From the NCBI GenBank assembly GCA_030949605.1, contig JAUZSH010000003.1, positions 1 through 61,524 of the forward strand: a stretch of DNA of 61,524 bases. The letters are read 5' to 3'. Made by a program: the position numbers and the translations under genes. This DNA comes from Ghiorsea sp. GTDB taxonomy: Bacteria > Pseudomonadota > Zetaproteobacteria > Mariprofundales > Mariprofundaceae. The notes under the pieces were generated by a model, which was not told the origin of the DNA, searched no databases, and was given only the letters and a program-made list of their open reading frames with translations. Positions 1-8,507 of this stretch are shown here, piece after piece; position 1 is the first letter of the stretch; each line of letters starts with the position of its first letter.

Positions 1-42
1 GTGGTGGCCACGGTAATGTTTATCAAGCAAAGCAACAATCAT
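1..42 (-). CDS. Possible 5' end of an unidentified gene leaving the window
   Basis: An ATG at 42-40 on the minus strand opens a frame that stays open to the window edge (14 codons, reading MIVALLDKHYRGHH). It would be divergent from folK with about 40 bases between them. No convincing ribosome binding site is seen and the product cannot be recognised from 14 residues, so this is only a candidate. Confidence 0.25.
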   Translation of the reverse strand, partial: MIVALLDKHYRGHH

Positions 43-82
43 GCGTATATATCATACACCTGTCATTTAAAGTTCACACTAC

Positions 83-580
83 ATGTATAATGTTATCATT
101 GCCCTAGGCGGGAATATGGGTGATGTGCGCAACAGCTTTGATGGGGCTTGCGCCATGTTGCATCAGAGTTTCCCCATCATTAAGAAATCGAAGCTGTATC
201 AAACCGCCGCGCTTACCCATCAAGGCGCAGCTCCACAGCCTGATTATTTAAATGCCGTTATTCATGTTCAAAGCAGTATATCACCCGCTGATTTACTCGC
301 CGAATTACACCGTATTGAAGCTTTATTCGGCAGAGAACGGAAAGAGCACTGGGGAAGCCGTACGCTGGACCTCGATTTAATTGACTATGAAGGGTGTATT
401 TCAAATAGCTATGCTTTAATGCTGCCCCATCCCGCCTTAAATCAGCGTTTATTCGTCTTGCAACCCCTGCATGATGTGCAGCCCCATTGGGTACATCCTT
501 CAACGGGACTGCATGTTCAAGACATGATCGATACGCTACGCCAAGCAGGTGAAACCTTGCACCAAGGAAAAGACTGGTAA
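83..580 (+). CDS. folK: 6-hydroxymethyl-7,8-dihydropterin pyrophosphokinase
   Basis: HPPK transfers pyrophosphate from ATP to 6-hydroxymethyl-dihydropterin, the step before dihydropteroate synthase in cytosolic folate synthesis. The 165 residues match the usual family length. They show the N-terminal ALGGN(M)GD loop (residues 7-14) and the signature region HWGSRTLDLDLI (89-100), in which R93, D96 and D98 correspond to the nucleotide- and Mg-binding residues. PHPALNQRLFVLQPL (near 118-132) is also typical. No other folate gene lies beside it. The start ATG at 83 fits the family N terminus. The region downstream holds mobile-element debris, so any former operon partner is lost. Confidence 0.95.
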   Translation: MYNVIIALGGNMGDVRNSFDGACAMLHQSFPIIKKSKLYQTAALTHQGAAPQPDYLNAVIHVQSSISPADLLAELHRIEALFGRERKEHWGSRTLDLDLIDYEGCISNSYALMLPHPALNQRLFVLQPLHDVQPHWVHPSTGLHVQDMIDTLRQAGETLHQGKDW

Positions 581-651
581 TGGATGTTCACCCAACTGCA
601 TAACATCAAGGGCATTGGCTATCCCCTAGGGGGAGTATCTCCGCCTAAAGG

Positions 652-783
652 CATTCACCTCCCGCCATGCGTGGCGCAACAGTCGCGATTTGCGAAACCT
701 TTGATGGAAAGGTTGCGCTTTTACACAAAGGAAAGCCTCTGCAATACACGACGTTCAAACGAGGTGACAAAATATCAAAGTAG
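652..783 (+). pseudogene. Transposase C-terminal remnant (integrase-type, possibly ISNCY-like)
   Basis: The frame beginning at 652 reads HSPPAMRGATVAICETFDGK, then LLHKGKPLQYTTFKRG, and stops at TAG 781-783. This resembles the tail of DDE transposases in which a 'DG.(I/L)..L(Y/H).GK.L.Y..F' block precedes the stop. Nothing upstream continues the protein: 584-651 opens in another frame. I read it as a truncated, shifted transposase fragment. The open frame at 584-790 in another phase is probably a by-product. The family assignment comes from memory of sequence patterns and is tentative. Confidence 0.45.
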
Positions 784-888
784 CCAGTGAGAAGTCTCCT
801 GTTTTCAGCCGTATAAAGTGTAAAATCTTGACTAGGCTGACCACAAAAGTCTTGCGCATAACTGGAAACTTATGCAGTTATTTTCATA

Positions 889-999
889 GGAAGTGAGGCT
901 TTAGCCTCGCCCAAAAAAAAGCCAAGTGTTAGATTTTGTTCTATTTCTGGTGAAGTGATTGAATATCATTCATCAATGCGAGGCTAAAGCCTCACTTCC
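889..999. repeat. 111-bp palindromic repeat, family GGAAGTGAGGC (copy 1)
   Basis: Perfect inverted arms of about 22 bp (GGAAGTGAGGCTTTAGCC... and its complement ending ...GCCTCACTTCC) enclose about 67 bp. A near-identical copy in the opposite orientation lies at 49722-49832, and a third with the same arms but a different core at 60119-60231. It carries no gene. The long stem would form a strong hairpin in RNA. Confidence 0.85.
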
Positions 1000-1066
1000 G
1001 AGGAATAGGTGCGTAACGTCAGTTATATAAAAAGGCACACAATATTTTTTGAGGAAAATCTAAATA

Positions 1067-2710
1067 TCACTCTTTGCGATTATCTTTATAATAGTTCAAT
1101 AAACCATTGGTCGATGAGTCATGGCTGGTGACTTCATCATAATCATCCAGTTCAGCAAGAATTTTCTTCGCCAAGACTTTGCCCAGCTCAACACCCCATT
1201 GGTCGTAAGCATTCAAGCCCCAAATCTCACTTTGTACAAACACCTTTTGTTCATACATGGCAATCAAACTGCCCAAGGTTTTGGGGGTGAGCATTTGGAA
1301 TAAAATAGAATTGGTCGGGCGATTGCCTTCAAACACCATGTGCGGCAACAACATCTCAATTTCTGCTTCTGTTTTTTTGGATAAATCTTGACGGACTTCA
1401 TCTTCAGTTTTACCCAACATTAAAGCTTCAGTTTGCGCAAAGAAGTTGGTCAATAGAATGGGGTGATGTCTGCCTACTGGATTTTTGGTTTCAATGGGGG
1501 CAATAAAATCACATGGCACGATTTTGGTGCCTTGATGAATCAATTGGTAAAACGCATGTTGCCCATTGGTACCTGGCTCACCCCAAATGACAGGGCCCGT
1601 GGAATAATCAACCTTCTCACCATCCACGGTGACTTGTTTACCATTACTTTCCATATCCAACTGCTGCACATAAGCAGAAAAGCGGTGCATATATTGGTCA
1701 TACGGCAATAGCGCGTGAGAATCGGCATCAAAGAAGTTGTTATACCACACACCAAGCATGGCAAGAATCACAGGAATATTTTCTTCCAAAGGTGCAGTTC
1801 TGAAATGTTCATCCATTTCAAATGCGCCTTCGAGTAGCTCTTCAAAATGATCCATACCCAAATACAAGGCCGTGGATAAACCCACCGCACTCCAAAGCGA
1901 ATAACGACCGCCCACCCAATCCCAAAATTCAAAGATATTTTCAGGGGCGATACCGAAGTTGGTGGCAGCTTTGGTGTTAGCTGATACGGCAATAAAGTGT
2001 TTGGATACCGCTTGCAATGTGCCACCACGGGTTAAGAACCAATCCCTTGCCGTTCTTGCATTGGTCATGGTTTCTTGGGTGGTGAATGTTTTGGATGCAA
2101 TCACAAACAGTGTGGTTTCCCTGTGTAAATGACGCAATACTTCAACCGCGTGTGTGCCATCCACATTGGAGATGAAGTGAATATCTAAGCCACCAGCACG
2201 ACCATAGGGCTTGAGGGCTTCGGTCATCATTACAGGACCTAAGTCTGAGCCACCAATACCAATGTTTACAATGTCTGTAATCGGCTTCCCTGTGCTGCCT
2301 AGCCACTCTCCTGAACGCACGGTGTCGACAATTTTACGCATACGCGCCAACACACGATTAATATCAGGCATCACATCTTCACCATCCACCATCATGGGGC
2401 GGTTGGAGCGGTTACGCAGGGCTGTGTGTAAGACCAAGCGATTTTCTGTGTGATTGATTTTTTTAGCATCAAACAACCGTTGGATACAACCTTCTAAATC
2501 ACGTTCCCTCGCCAAATCCATCAGTTTGGCTTTGGTTTCTTCGGTCATCAGGTTTTTGGAGTAGTCCACCAATATATCATTGAATTTGAGCGAATATTTA
2601 TCAAACCGTTTTGGGTCTTGCGCAAACAAGTCGCGCATATGCACCTTTTTCATCTCTACTGCATGTGTTTCCAATGCTTTCCAACTTGCCATATCTGTTA
2701 ACTTTGACAC
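1067..2710 (-). CDS. pgi: Glucose-6-phosphate isomerase
   Basis: Interconverts glucose-6-phosphate and fructose-6-phosphate in cytosolic glycolysis and gluconeogenesis. At 547 residues it has the usual length for the proteobacterial enzyme. Landmarks include [11 protein letters not shown] (149-159) in the phosphate-binding SIS fold, the [12 protein letters not shown] signature (266-277), the catalytic glutamate in DMESNGK (E354), the catalytic histidine in GTNGQHAF (H385), and the C-terminal signature with QWGVELGK. The gene stands alone: on its 5' side lie a 160-bp mobile repeat and a small open frame, so no operon is evident. The ATG at 2710 gives the normal N terminus. Confidence 0.97.
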   Translation of the reverse strand: MSKLTDMASWKALETHAVEMKKVHMRDLFAQDPKRFDKYSLKFNDILVDYSKNLMTEETKAKLMDLARERDLEGCIQRLFDAKKINHTENRLVLHTALRNRSNRPMMVDGEDVMPDINRVLARMRKIVDTVRSGEWLGSTGKPITDIVNIGIGGSDLGPVMMTEALKPYGRAGGLDIHFISNVDGTHAVEVLRHLHRETTLFVIASKTFTTQETMTNARTARDWFLTRGGTLQAVSKHFIAVSANTKAATNFGIAPENIFEFWDWVGGRYSLWSAVGLSTALYLGMDHFEELLEGAFEMDEHFRTAPLEENIPVILAMLGVWYNNFFDADSHALLPYDQYMHRFSAYVQQLDMESNGKQVTVDGEKVDYSTGPVIWGEPGTNGQHAFYQLIHQGTKIVPCDFIAPIETKNPVGRHHPILLTNFFAQTEALMLGKTEDEVRQDLSKKTEAEIEMLLPHMVFEGNRPTNSILFQMLTPKTLGSLIAMYEQKVFVQSEIWGLNAYDQWGVELGKVLAKKILAELDDYDEVTSHDSSTNGLLNYYKDNRKE

Positions 2711-2796
2711 CCCAGCCCCCTAAAAAATAATTAATAATTAATAACTGATGAGGTAATTGCAAAACTCTTCATCCGAGTTGAATTACCGCTATTTAA

Positions 2797-2956
2797 CCCG
2801 CATTATTCACAAATACAGCCGCGCCCTTGCTTGCCCCTTTATTCGCAACAAATCTCTCATCAATCGTTAGTAAGCGCGGCTACGAGCGATTTCTTTAAAA
2901 TTCGTTGCAAACAAAGGTTCTACGCAATCATCACGACGATTTATGAATAATGCGGG
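2797..2956. repeat. 160-bp MITE, family CCCGCATTATTCA (copy 1)
   Basis: Terminal inverted repeats CCCGCATTATTCA(C/T)AAAT bound a 160-bp core, flanked on both sides by TTAA (2793-2796 and 2957-2960). Full-length copies of the same length lie at 14189-14348 (flanked by CTAA) and 49272-49431 (flanked by CTAG), and a decayed copy ends at 20751. The flanking tetranucleotides differ between copies but match within each, as expected of a target duplication or a TA-centred target. It encodes no protein, so mobilisation by a transposase elsewhere is inferred. Confidence 0.85.
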
Positions 2957-3026
2957 TTAAAACCTGAAAAAACTCCCCACTGGTAATATAAGTTATCAAC
3001 GACACAAACCAACAAGGAGATTAAAG

Positions 3027-3245
3027 ATGAACCATCGCAAGTCTGGCAAAGAATTCAAGGGGGCATTATTTCCTTGGCTTGAGGGTGAGCTTGGTTCACT
3101 GAGCGAAAAGAAGTGTCAACTGAGGCACATGCTTAGCGGTGAAAGGGGGGAAGGTGGATGGCACGACGTTAAGTGTTTTGACCCCGATTCGGACTTATTT
3201 CATCTTCATCTCAATTGTATGACTGATTTTGCGGTGACTTTATAA
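3027..3245 (+). CDS. Small hypothetical protein (72 aa)
   Basis: The ATG at 3027 follows AAGGAG by nine bases, a strong ribosome binding site and the main support for this gene. The protein is charged, has no membrane segment and matches no family I know with confidence. The stretch LFPWLEGELGSLSEKK (near residues 14-29) faintly recalls the N terminus of some transposases, so a truncated transposase is a possible alternative. Its 3' end overlaps the convergent yrdC-family gene by about 40 bp, which makes a recently formed or decaying frame likely. Confidence 0.35.
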   Translation: MNHRKSGKEFKGALFPWLEGELGSLSEKKCQLRHMLSGERGEGGWHDVKCFDPDSDLFHLHLNCMTDFAVTL

Positions 3246-3754
3246 ATTGTTGAAGGTGAGCCGCCTGCTTGCTTCACGCTGCCTAACACTGCATTGATAT
3301 GTCGATGGTAACGAAAGCCTATACGTTTGTTGAGTGGCATCACCACCTTACCTTTGCGATTAAAGCTGCTGGACAACATTAGCCCACCACATGCCTTGGC
3401 AAGCTTTCTTGTGTCATCATCTGTATCGACACGAATCGCAATATAACCGCCTTGATAACATGCAGGGTGCAAATGTTTTCGCGCTTTAAAGACCAAGGTC
3501 ACCGCACCTACCCACGATGATTGGGCGAGCGTTCTTAAATTTTTGGAAATATATACCGCTTGTTGTAATGCGGTACGCTTGGAATCAGCAAGCAATAAAA
3601 AGGGTGCAGAGCGTTGTTTAAATGCCTGCACCCGCTTGATAGCGGTAGGACAAAGGGCTGATGCCGCAATGCCTGCCAAGGTTGAGGTTTGATGCGCAAT
3701 TACACCACCCTGCCGCAACATCTTCGCGGCTTTTAAGGTTTGCACTTTATTCAC
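3206..3754 (-). CDS. tsaC: TsaC/YrdC/Sua5-family protein, threonylcarbamoyl-AMP synthase-like
   Basis: YrdC-fold proteins make threonylcarbamoyl-AMP from threonine, bicarbonate and ATP for tRNA t6A37 modification. The family pattern is visible: AIKRVQAFKQRSAPFLLLAD (the K..R...P.lLL block), SSWVGAVTLVF (the 'WPGPlTLvl' block), IAIRVDTDDDTRKLAKACGG, SSSFNRKG (the 'tSAN.sG' block) and GGSPSTIYKV near the C terminus. At about 182 residues it is the short TsaC form without a Sua5 domain. I prefer GTG at 3754 over TTG at 3760, because AAGG then lies eight bases upstream. The sequence is divergent (SFN instead of SAN), so tRNA-modifying activity is inferred. Confidence 0.75.
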   Translation of the reverse strand: MNKVQTLKAAKMLRQGGVIAHQTSTLAGIAASALCPTAIKRVQAFKQRSAPFLLLADSKRTALQQAVYISKNLRTLAQSSWVGAVTLVFKARKHLHPACYQGGYIAIRVDTDDDTRKLAKACGGLMLSSSFNRKGKVVMPLNKRIGFRYHRHINAVLGSVKQAGGSPSTIYKVTAKSVIQLR

Positions 3755-3827
3755 AATCAAGCCCTTGCTATTACAATATTTTCTAACGCAAAAAGCAGTT
3801 GTTTTAATTGCCTTAACGACATCGATG

Positions 3828-4301
3828 TTAGTCTTCAGCTAAAATAGCTTCAGCTTGCTTCGCACGATCAAAGCGAAGCTTGTGTGTCAAATCTTCATCA
3901 GTTTGCGCCAACATTTGCACAGCCAACAAACCTGCATTTTTTGCTCCATTGATAGCCACCGTTGCCACTGGCATACCTGGTGGCATCATCACCGTTGAAA
4001 GCAAAGCATCTTCACCATTCAAAGCACCTGATGCAATGGGTACACCAATCACAGGTTTCACAGTTTTTGAGCAAACCACACCCGCCAAGTGAGCCGCCAT
4101 ACCTGCCGCACAAATAAATACTTGGCAACCCGCAGCCTCAGCTTCTTTAATCGCTTCAACAGTGGCTTCAGGTGTGCGGTGAGCCGAGCGCACCATCGTT
4201 TTGTAGGTAACGCCAAATTCATCAAACACAGCTTCTGTTTTTTTCATCACAGGCATATCATTTTTGCTGCCCATCAATATCAAAACTTGAATATTTTCCA
4301 T
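3828..4301 (-). CDS. purE: N5-carboxyaminoimidazole ribonucleotide mutase
   Basis: PurE class I converts N5-CAIR to CAIR in de novo purine synthesis. The 157 residues contain LILMGSKNDMPVM (7-19) at the phosphate-binding N terminus, the catalytic SAHRTP loop with H41, ICAAGMAAHLAGV and PVIGVPI. The ATG at 4301 is preceded by CGGAG at good spacing. The usual partner purK is not adjacent; the neighbours are a YrdC-family gene and a PfkB kinase on the same strand. purM lies far away at 52935, so purine genes are dispersed in this genome. Confidence 0.96.
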   Translation of the reverse strand: MENIQVLILMGSKNDMPVMKKTEAVFDEFGVTYKTMVRSAHRTPEATVEAIKEAEAAGCQVFICAAGMAAHLAGVVCSKTVKPVIGVPIASGALNGEDALLSTVMMPPGMPVATVAINGAKNAGLLAVQMLAQTDEDLTHKLRFDRAKQAEAILAED

Positions 4302-4380
4302 GGTTAAACTCCGTAAAACTTTATTATAATCTAGGTATAAATTGATTTAGAAGCGGTGGAGTATAGCCAAAATATATGAT

Positions 4381-5364
4381 TCAAGCCAATAGCGATTGAA
4401 TTTCTTCTTGGGATAATGGTGCGGGAAGCCTTGCGCCAAGTTGTGCCACGACTTTGGCTGCCGCATGACTACCCAAATGACCTGCTTGCTTCCAAGTTAA
4501 ACCATTGGTGATACCGTATAGTACGCCAGCGGCATACATATCACCTGCTCCCGTCGTATCCAGCGCATCCACCGTAACACTTTCGATGGCAATGACTTCA
4601 CCGTCATGCATAATAATCGAGCCATTGCTACCCAAAGTAAGCGCAACATTATCACATGTTTTATGGATAGCATGAGCTGCATGGATAGGACTATCTTCAC
4701 CTGTAAGCGCAACAGCTTCATCTTCATTACAAAATAATAAGTCCACAGGGCCTTCAATCAGGTATTTAAATTCATCACGACAAATATCAACCAAAAAGGG
4801 GTCGGAAATAGTCAAGGCTATTTTGGTGCCACATTGGTTGGCAATATCAATGGCGTGTAAAGCTGCCTCTTTGGTAGATTCGCCTGCAAACAAATAACCT
4901 TCAACATAGATATAGTCAGCCTTGGTAATCGCATCTTCATCAATATCAGCAGGTGATAAGGTCGCTGAAACACCAAGGTTGGTCAGCATGGTGCGTTGGG
5001 CATCGGGGGTAATTAATACAACACAAGTTCCTGTGGTTTCATTGCTGGCTTTGGCACCAAAATGAATACCTAAATCTTGTAGCTCAGTCGCATATTGAAG
5101 TCCAAAATTATCTGAGCCTGTTTTACCACAATAAGCCACTTTGCCACCCATATCAGCAATACCAACAATAGTATTGGCAGCCGAACCGCCTGAACAGGTA
5201 TTGACCTTGTGCTCTTGGAGGGCATCTAAAATCTTTTGCTGATCCACTTCATTGGTTAAGGTCATGATACCCTTTTCAATGCCTTGCTGCTCTAAAAACA
5301 CATCATCACACTGGACTTGTAGATCCATAATGGCATTGCCTACGCCGTATACATTAATTGTCAT
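4381..5364 (-). CDS. PfkB-family sugar/nucleoside kinase (adenosine kinase-like)
   Basis: A ribokinase-fold kinase of 327 residues. Visible marks are the N-terminal GVGNAIMDL, the substrate-site SGGSAANT (58-65), GKTGSDNFG (80-88), and PfkB signature 2, DTTGAGDMYAAG (269-280), with D275 as the catalytic base. Overall layout and length resemble the bacterial 'adenosine kinase' group often placed near purine and housekeeping genes. Substrate is not certain: other PfkB kinases share these motifs. It lies 27 bases downstream of pmbA on the same strand and probably shares its transcript. Confidence 0.85.
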   Translation of the reverse strand: MTINVYGVGNAIMDLQVQCDDVFLEQQGIEKGIMTLTNEVDQQKILDALQEHKVNTCSGGSAANTIVGIADMGGKVAYCGKTGSDNFGLQYATELQDLGIHFGAKASNETTGTCVVLITPDAQRTMLTNLGVSATLSPADIDEDAITKADYIYVEGYLFAGESTKEAALHAIDIANQCGTKIALTISDPFLVDICRDEFKYLIEGPVDLLFCNEDEAVALTGEDSPIHAAHAIHKTCDNVALTLGSNGSIIMHDGEVIAIESVTVDALDTTGAGDMYAAGVLYGITNGLTWKQAGHLGSHAAAKVVAQLGARLPAPLSQEEIQSLLA

Positions 5365-5391
5365 GATTATAAACCTATACCTTAATTATTT

Positions 5392-6756
5392 TCACTGTCC
5401 TGCAATGGTCATATTTGAAATACAAATACTGGGGACAGATATGCTACCCAACCAAGTCGTATCATTACCAAGATGCGAGATATTGGCAAACATATCTTTA
5501 AGATTACCTGCAATGGTAACTTCTTGCACGGGCTGTGTAATGATACCATTTTCAATCAAAAATCCTGCCGCACCACGCGAATAATCACCCGTCACTCCAT
5601 TGATGCCAAAGCCCATCAGCTCGGTGACTAAAAAACCATTTTGAATATCATCAAATATGTCATTTTGGCTCATATGACCACCGCTTACCAAAATATTGGA
5701 TGTGCCAATGCCAATGTCACCCGTGAGCCCTCGACTGGCATTACCTGATGCCTTAATACCTAAGCGTTTGGCGGCATACCTGTCGGTTAAAAAACCAGTA
5801 AGTTTGCCTGCTTCAATGATGTTGCGTTGCTGGCATAATGTGCCTTCACCATCAAACAGTCGGTTTGCCATGCCTTGGGGGTGATTAGGATTCTCTTCAA
5901 TATTCATAAAGTTAGGAAACAACTGTTGACCCACAGCATCACCTAAAAAGGTTCGCTTTTGCAGCACGGCACGTCCGTTAATAGCTGAAAACAAATGTCC
6001 AAGTATTGAAGTGGCAATGCGAGGCTCAAACACAACAGAGCAGGTTCGACTCGACACGACCTTGCTACCCAAACGCGCGGCAGCGCGTCGCGCTGCTTCT
6101 TCACCAATGCTATGTGGGGAACGTAAATCTGATGCAGCAAAGGCAGAGTGCCAAGCATAATCACGCTGCATCGCTTCATCCTTGCCTGCAATCACGGATA
6201 CAGACAATGAAGTCGATGATGTTTGGTTGCCTGCCACAAAACCATCACTACACGCATATACTTTTTCATGGTCGCCAAATCCTGCGGTTGCCCCCTCACT
6301 GTTGGCAATGCGTTGGTCTGTGGCTAAGGCAACTTCTTCGCATTCTAATGCCGCCGATGTTGCGGCTTGGCTATCCCAACCGTGAGCGATATGTGGATGC
6401 TCTATAGACCATACTTTCAGGGCTTGTTTGTTGGGGTGATTCGCACCCACAGGTGCTACAACATCAGGGTCAGGCTCGGAAATCTTTGCCATATCCACCA
6501 CTTGTTGCGCTAAGGCTTTCAGTCCAGCATCAGATAAGTCAGACGAACTGGCAGAAGCAAAAGCTAGTCCTTGAGCTGTGTCCACAAAACCTCGTAGCCC
6601 GATGCCTTGGGCGCGCTCAGCTTCAATACTTTCTACCACACCGTGGCGAACATTAATGGATTTATCCACGCTGTGTACGGCAATGGCATCCGCATGTTTT
6701 GCGCCTGCTTGCTTGATGTAGTCCAGAAGTTGCGCTGCTTTATGATTGAGATTCAT
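5392..6756 (-). CDS. pmbA: TldD/TldE-type metalloprotease PmbA
   Basis: PmbA (TldE) forms a heterodimer with TldD that degrades unfolded peptides and processes some ribosomal peptides. The 454-residue length is normal. Family blocks include VRHGVVESIEAERAQGIGLRGFV near residue 35, TSSTSLSVSVIAG mid-protein, NRLFDGEGTLCQQRNIIEAGKL, and a C-terminal G..TGDYSRGAAGFLIENG block. The ATG at 6756 overlaps the stop of the upstream SDR gene (ATGA) and AAGGAA precedes it, so the two are translationally coupled. tldD itself is not in the window. Confidence 0.95.
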   Translation of the reverse strand: MNLNHKAAQLLDYIKQAGAKHADAIAVHSVDKSINVRHGVVESIEAERAQGIGLRGFVDTAQGLAFASASSSDLSDAGLKALAQQVVDMAKISEPDPDVVAPVGANHPNKQALKVWSIEHPHIAHGWDSQAATSAALECEEVALATDQRIANSEGATAGFGDHEKVYACSDGFVAGNQTSSTSLSVSVIAGKDEAMQRDYAWHSAFAASDLRSPHSIGEEAARRAAARLGSKVVSSRTCSVVFEPRIATSILGHLFSAINGRAVLQKRTFLGDAVGQQLFPNFMNIEENPNHPQGMANRLFDGEGTLCQQRNIIEAGKLTGFLTDRYAAKRLGIKASGNASRGLTGDIGIGTSNILVSGGHMSQNDIFDDIQNGFLVTELMGFGINGVTGDYSRGAAGFLIENGIITQPVQEVTIAGNLKDMFANISHLGNDTTWLGSISVPSICISNMTIAGQ

Positions 6757-7649
6757 GATTGTTCCTTATTGTGTTGTAAGAGGATAGGCACGGCATCGCA
6801 GAAGCTTGGGTATTTCAGCTGGGGTAGCAAGTCTTGATGCAGTTTTTGATTCGATATGCGTTTGTTGTCTTGAAAAAAACTTAAATATGCTGCGCTCATC
6901 TGCTCCCCAGCTTCTTCGGGGCTGAGAATAATGGGCTGAGGTGCACCAATCATGCCTGCAAGGCTACAAACATACTCCACATGTGGACATGGTTCATCAT
7001 CAGACAAGTTGATGATGCGCCCACGTTTTGGTTGCTGCATGGCAGCCATCAGTGCAGCAACAATATCATCGACATGGATGCGGTTGGAATAATGGGCAGG
7101 TTGCCAGGCTACCGTTTTATAATGACCTGCCATAAGTTTGGATACGATATTGCGCTCATCACCATATATACCCGCCAAACGAAACACTTCGGCAGGGGCA
7201 TGCGATGTCAGCCAAGTATGTTCGGCTTGAAGCCGCTTTACCCCTCGTGAACTTGTGGAAAAATTGGTATTGCGCTCATCAATCCAATGACCACCGCTGT
7301 CGGCATAGACGCTGGTGGCAGATAAATAGCCCGCCCATTTGAGCGCAGGCAGCTTTTCAATCAAGGGCTTTACCCAAGATGATTGGGTTTCAAAAGGTTG
7401 GCGCTGCTCAGCATAACTTAAAGGAATCGAGTCAAGTACAGCATCACAATCAGCCAACCATTCACTATCCAAAAACGCAGGGTTATGCTGAACAACAGCA
7501 TGGATACCTCGATGATTGAATGCGTCGGCGGCTTCTTGATGACGCACCGTAGCTTTGATGTTGATGCCTTTCGCCAGACATGCTTGAGCCAACTTACTGC
7601 CCACATAACCGCAGCCTAAAATCAACAATGTTTTAATGGGTTTACTCAT
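6753..7649 (-). CDS. NAD(P)-binding SDR-family protein (YeeZ-like epimerase fold)
   Basis: An extended-type short-chain dehydrogenase/epimerase fold of 298 residues. The N terminus LLILGCGYVGSKLAQ (8-22) is a Rossmann dinucleotide loop. SATSVYADSGGHWIDE carries the serine of the active site and a tyrosine, and NRIHVDDIVAAL is the typical C-terminal block of this group. The substrate is unknown. It is the first gene of a coupled pair with pmbA (4-bp overlap). Confidence 0.8.
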   Translation of the reverse strand: MSKPIKTLLILGCGYVGSKLAQACLAKGINIKATVRHQEAADAFNHRGIHAVVQHNPAFLDSEWLADCDAVLDSIPLSYAEQRQPFETQSSWVKPLIEKLPALKWAGYLSATSVYADSGGHWIDERNTNFSTSSRGVKRLQAEHTWLTSHAPAEVFRLAGIYGDERNIVSKLMAGHYKTVAWQPAHYSNRIHVDDIVAALMAAMQQPKRGRIINLSDDEPCPHVEYVCSLAGMIGAPQPIILSPEEAGEQMSAAYLSFFQDNKRISNQKLHQDLLPQLKYPSFCDAVPILLQHNKEQS

Positions 7650-7714
7650 GGGCTACCTCTTGCTTACTGCATCAATTCAAACTATTGTGCGCCCCTGTGA
7701 AATACACAGTAATT

Positions 7715-7791
7715 GGGCTTATGGCGCAATTGGTTAGCGCAACCGGCTCATAACCGGTTGGTTCTAGGTTCGAGTCCTAGTAAGCCCACCA
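7715..7791 (+). tRNA. tRNA with CAT anticodon (elongator Met or Ile2)
   Basis: A full 77-nt cloverleaf including an encoded CCA. The acceptor arm GGGCTTA pairs with TAAGCCC and the anticodon stem CCGG pairs with CCGG around CTCATAA, with anticodon CAT at 7749-7751. The T arm is CTAGG TTCGAGT CCTAG. It lacks the formylated-initiator C1-A72 mismatch, so it is an elongator Met or a lysidine-modified Ile2 tRNA. I cannot separate these two by eye. It lies just upstream of the bolA gene. Confidence 0.95.
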
Positions 7792-7833
7792 TATTACAAA
7801 AAGCAAAGCATGACGTAAGCGAGGTGTTTGACA

Positions 7834-8079
7834 ATGAGTAGTGTAAATCCTGATGAGTTGAAAGCCTTGGTGCTTGCCCATATTAAAGATGCAGATGTTG
7901 AAGTGACTTGTTACTCTGGCGATGACCATTTTGAAATGACTGTTGTTTCCGCAGCTTTTGTTGGTAAACCTCGTATTGTCCGTCATAAAATGGTGTATGC
8001 GGCATTGGGTGATAATATGCGCCAAGCAGTGCATGCTTTAGCTTTGAAAACAAAAACGCCTGAGGAGGCAGCAGCATGA
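7834..8079 (+). CDS. BolA-family protein (IbaG-type)
   Basis: A small BolA/IbaG-like protein of 81 residues; these work with monothiol glutaredoxins in Fe-S cluster handling. The family block is GDDHFEMTVVSAAFVGK followed by RHKMVYAALGDNMRQAVHALALKT, where the RH..VY pattern is diagnostic. I chose the ATG at 7834 over TTG at 7828 because GCGAGG sits at good distance. The stop overlaps the start of grxD (ATGA), matching the known BolA-Grx partnership. Confidence 0.92.
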   Translation: MSSVNPDELKALVLAHIKDADVEVTCYSGDDHFEMTVVSAAFVGKPRIVRHKMVYAALGDNMRQAVHALALKTKTPEEAAA

Positions 8080-8414
8080 GTGATTCAGTCCAAGAACAAA
8101 TCGGTGAAATCGTTAAAAGTAATGATGTATTGTTGTTTATGAAAGGTACACCGCAAATGCCACAATGTGGTTTTTCGCAGCGCGTGTGTGCTATTCTTCA
8201 ATCACAAGAAGTTCCTTTTGCAGCGATTAATGTGTTGCTTGACCCGTCTGTTCGCGAAGGTATTAAAGTATTTAGTGATTGGCCGACTATTCCTCAACTT
8301 TATGTGGGTGGTGAGTTTGTTGGTGGTTGCGATATTATCTCTGAAATGCACGAAGATGGTGAACTAGCAACATTACTTTCACCTTTCAAACAAGGTGATA
8401 CTCAAGAAGCATAG
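8076..8414 (+). CDS. grxD: Monothiol glutaredoxin (Grx4 type)
   Basis: A CGFS-type glutaredoxin of 112 residues that carries and transfers [2Fe-2S] clusters. The active-site motif CGFS is at residues 31-34, preceded by FMKGTPQMPQ. WPTIPQLYVGGEFVGGCDI is the glutathione-binding block with the cis-proline. It is translationally coupled to the upstream bolA gene by a 4-bp overlap, so the two are likely made together for Fe-S trafficking. Confidence 0.96.
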   Translation: MSDSVQEQIGEIVKSNDVLLFMKGTPQMPQCGFSQRVCAILQSQEVPFAAINVLLDPSVREGIKVFSDWPTIPQLYVGGEFVGGCDIISEMHEDGELATLLSPFKQGDTQEA

Positions 8415-8507
8415 TGTTTGCTTTATCAAATAAAAAAATAAATAATCTTGATATCAATATTAATACTTCACAGATTGTTTTTCTCTTGATGATCGAGCCT
8501 GCATAAA

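Noticed and set aside
584-790. 68-aa plus-strand frame after folK
   Set aside because: The meaningful peptide is in another phase (652-783); this frame is a by-product.
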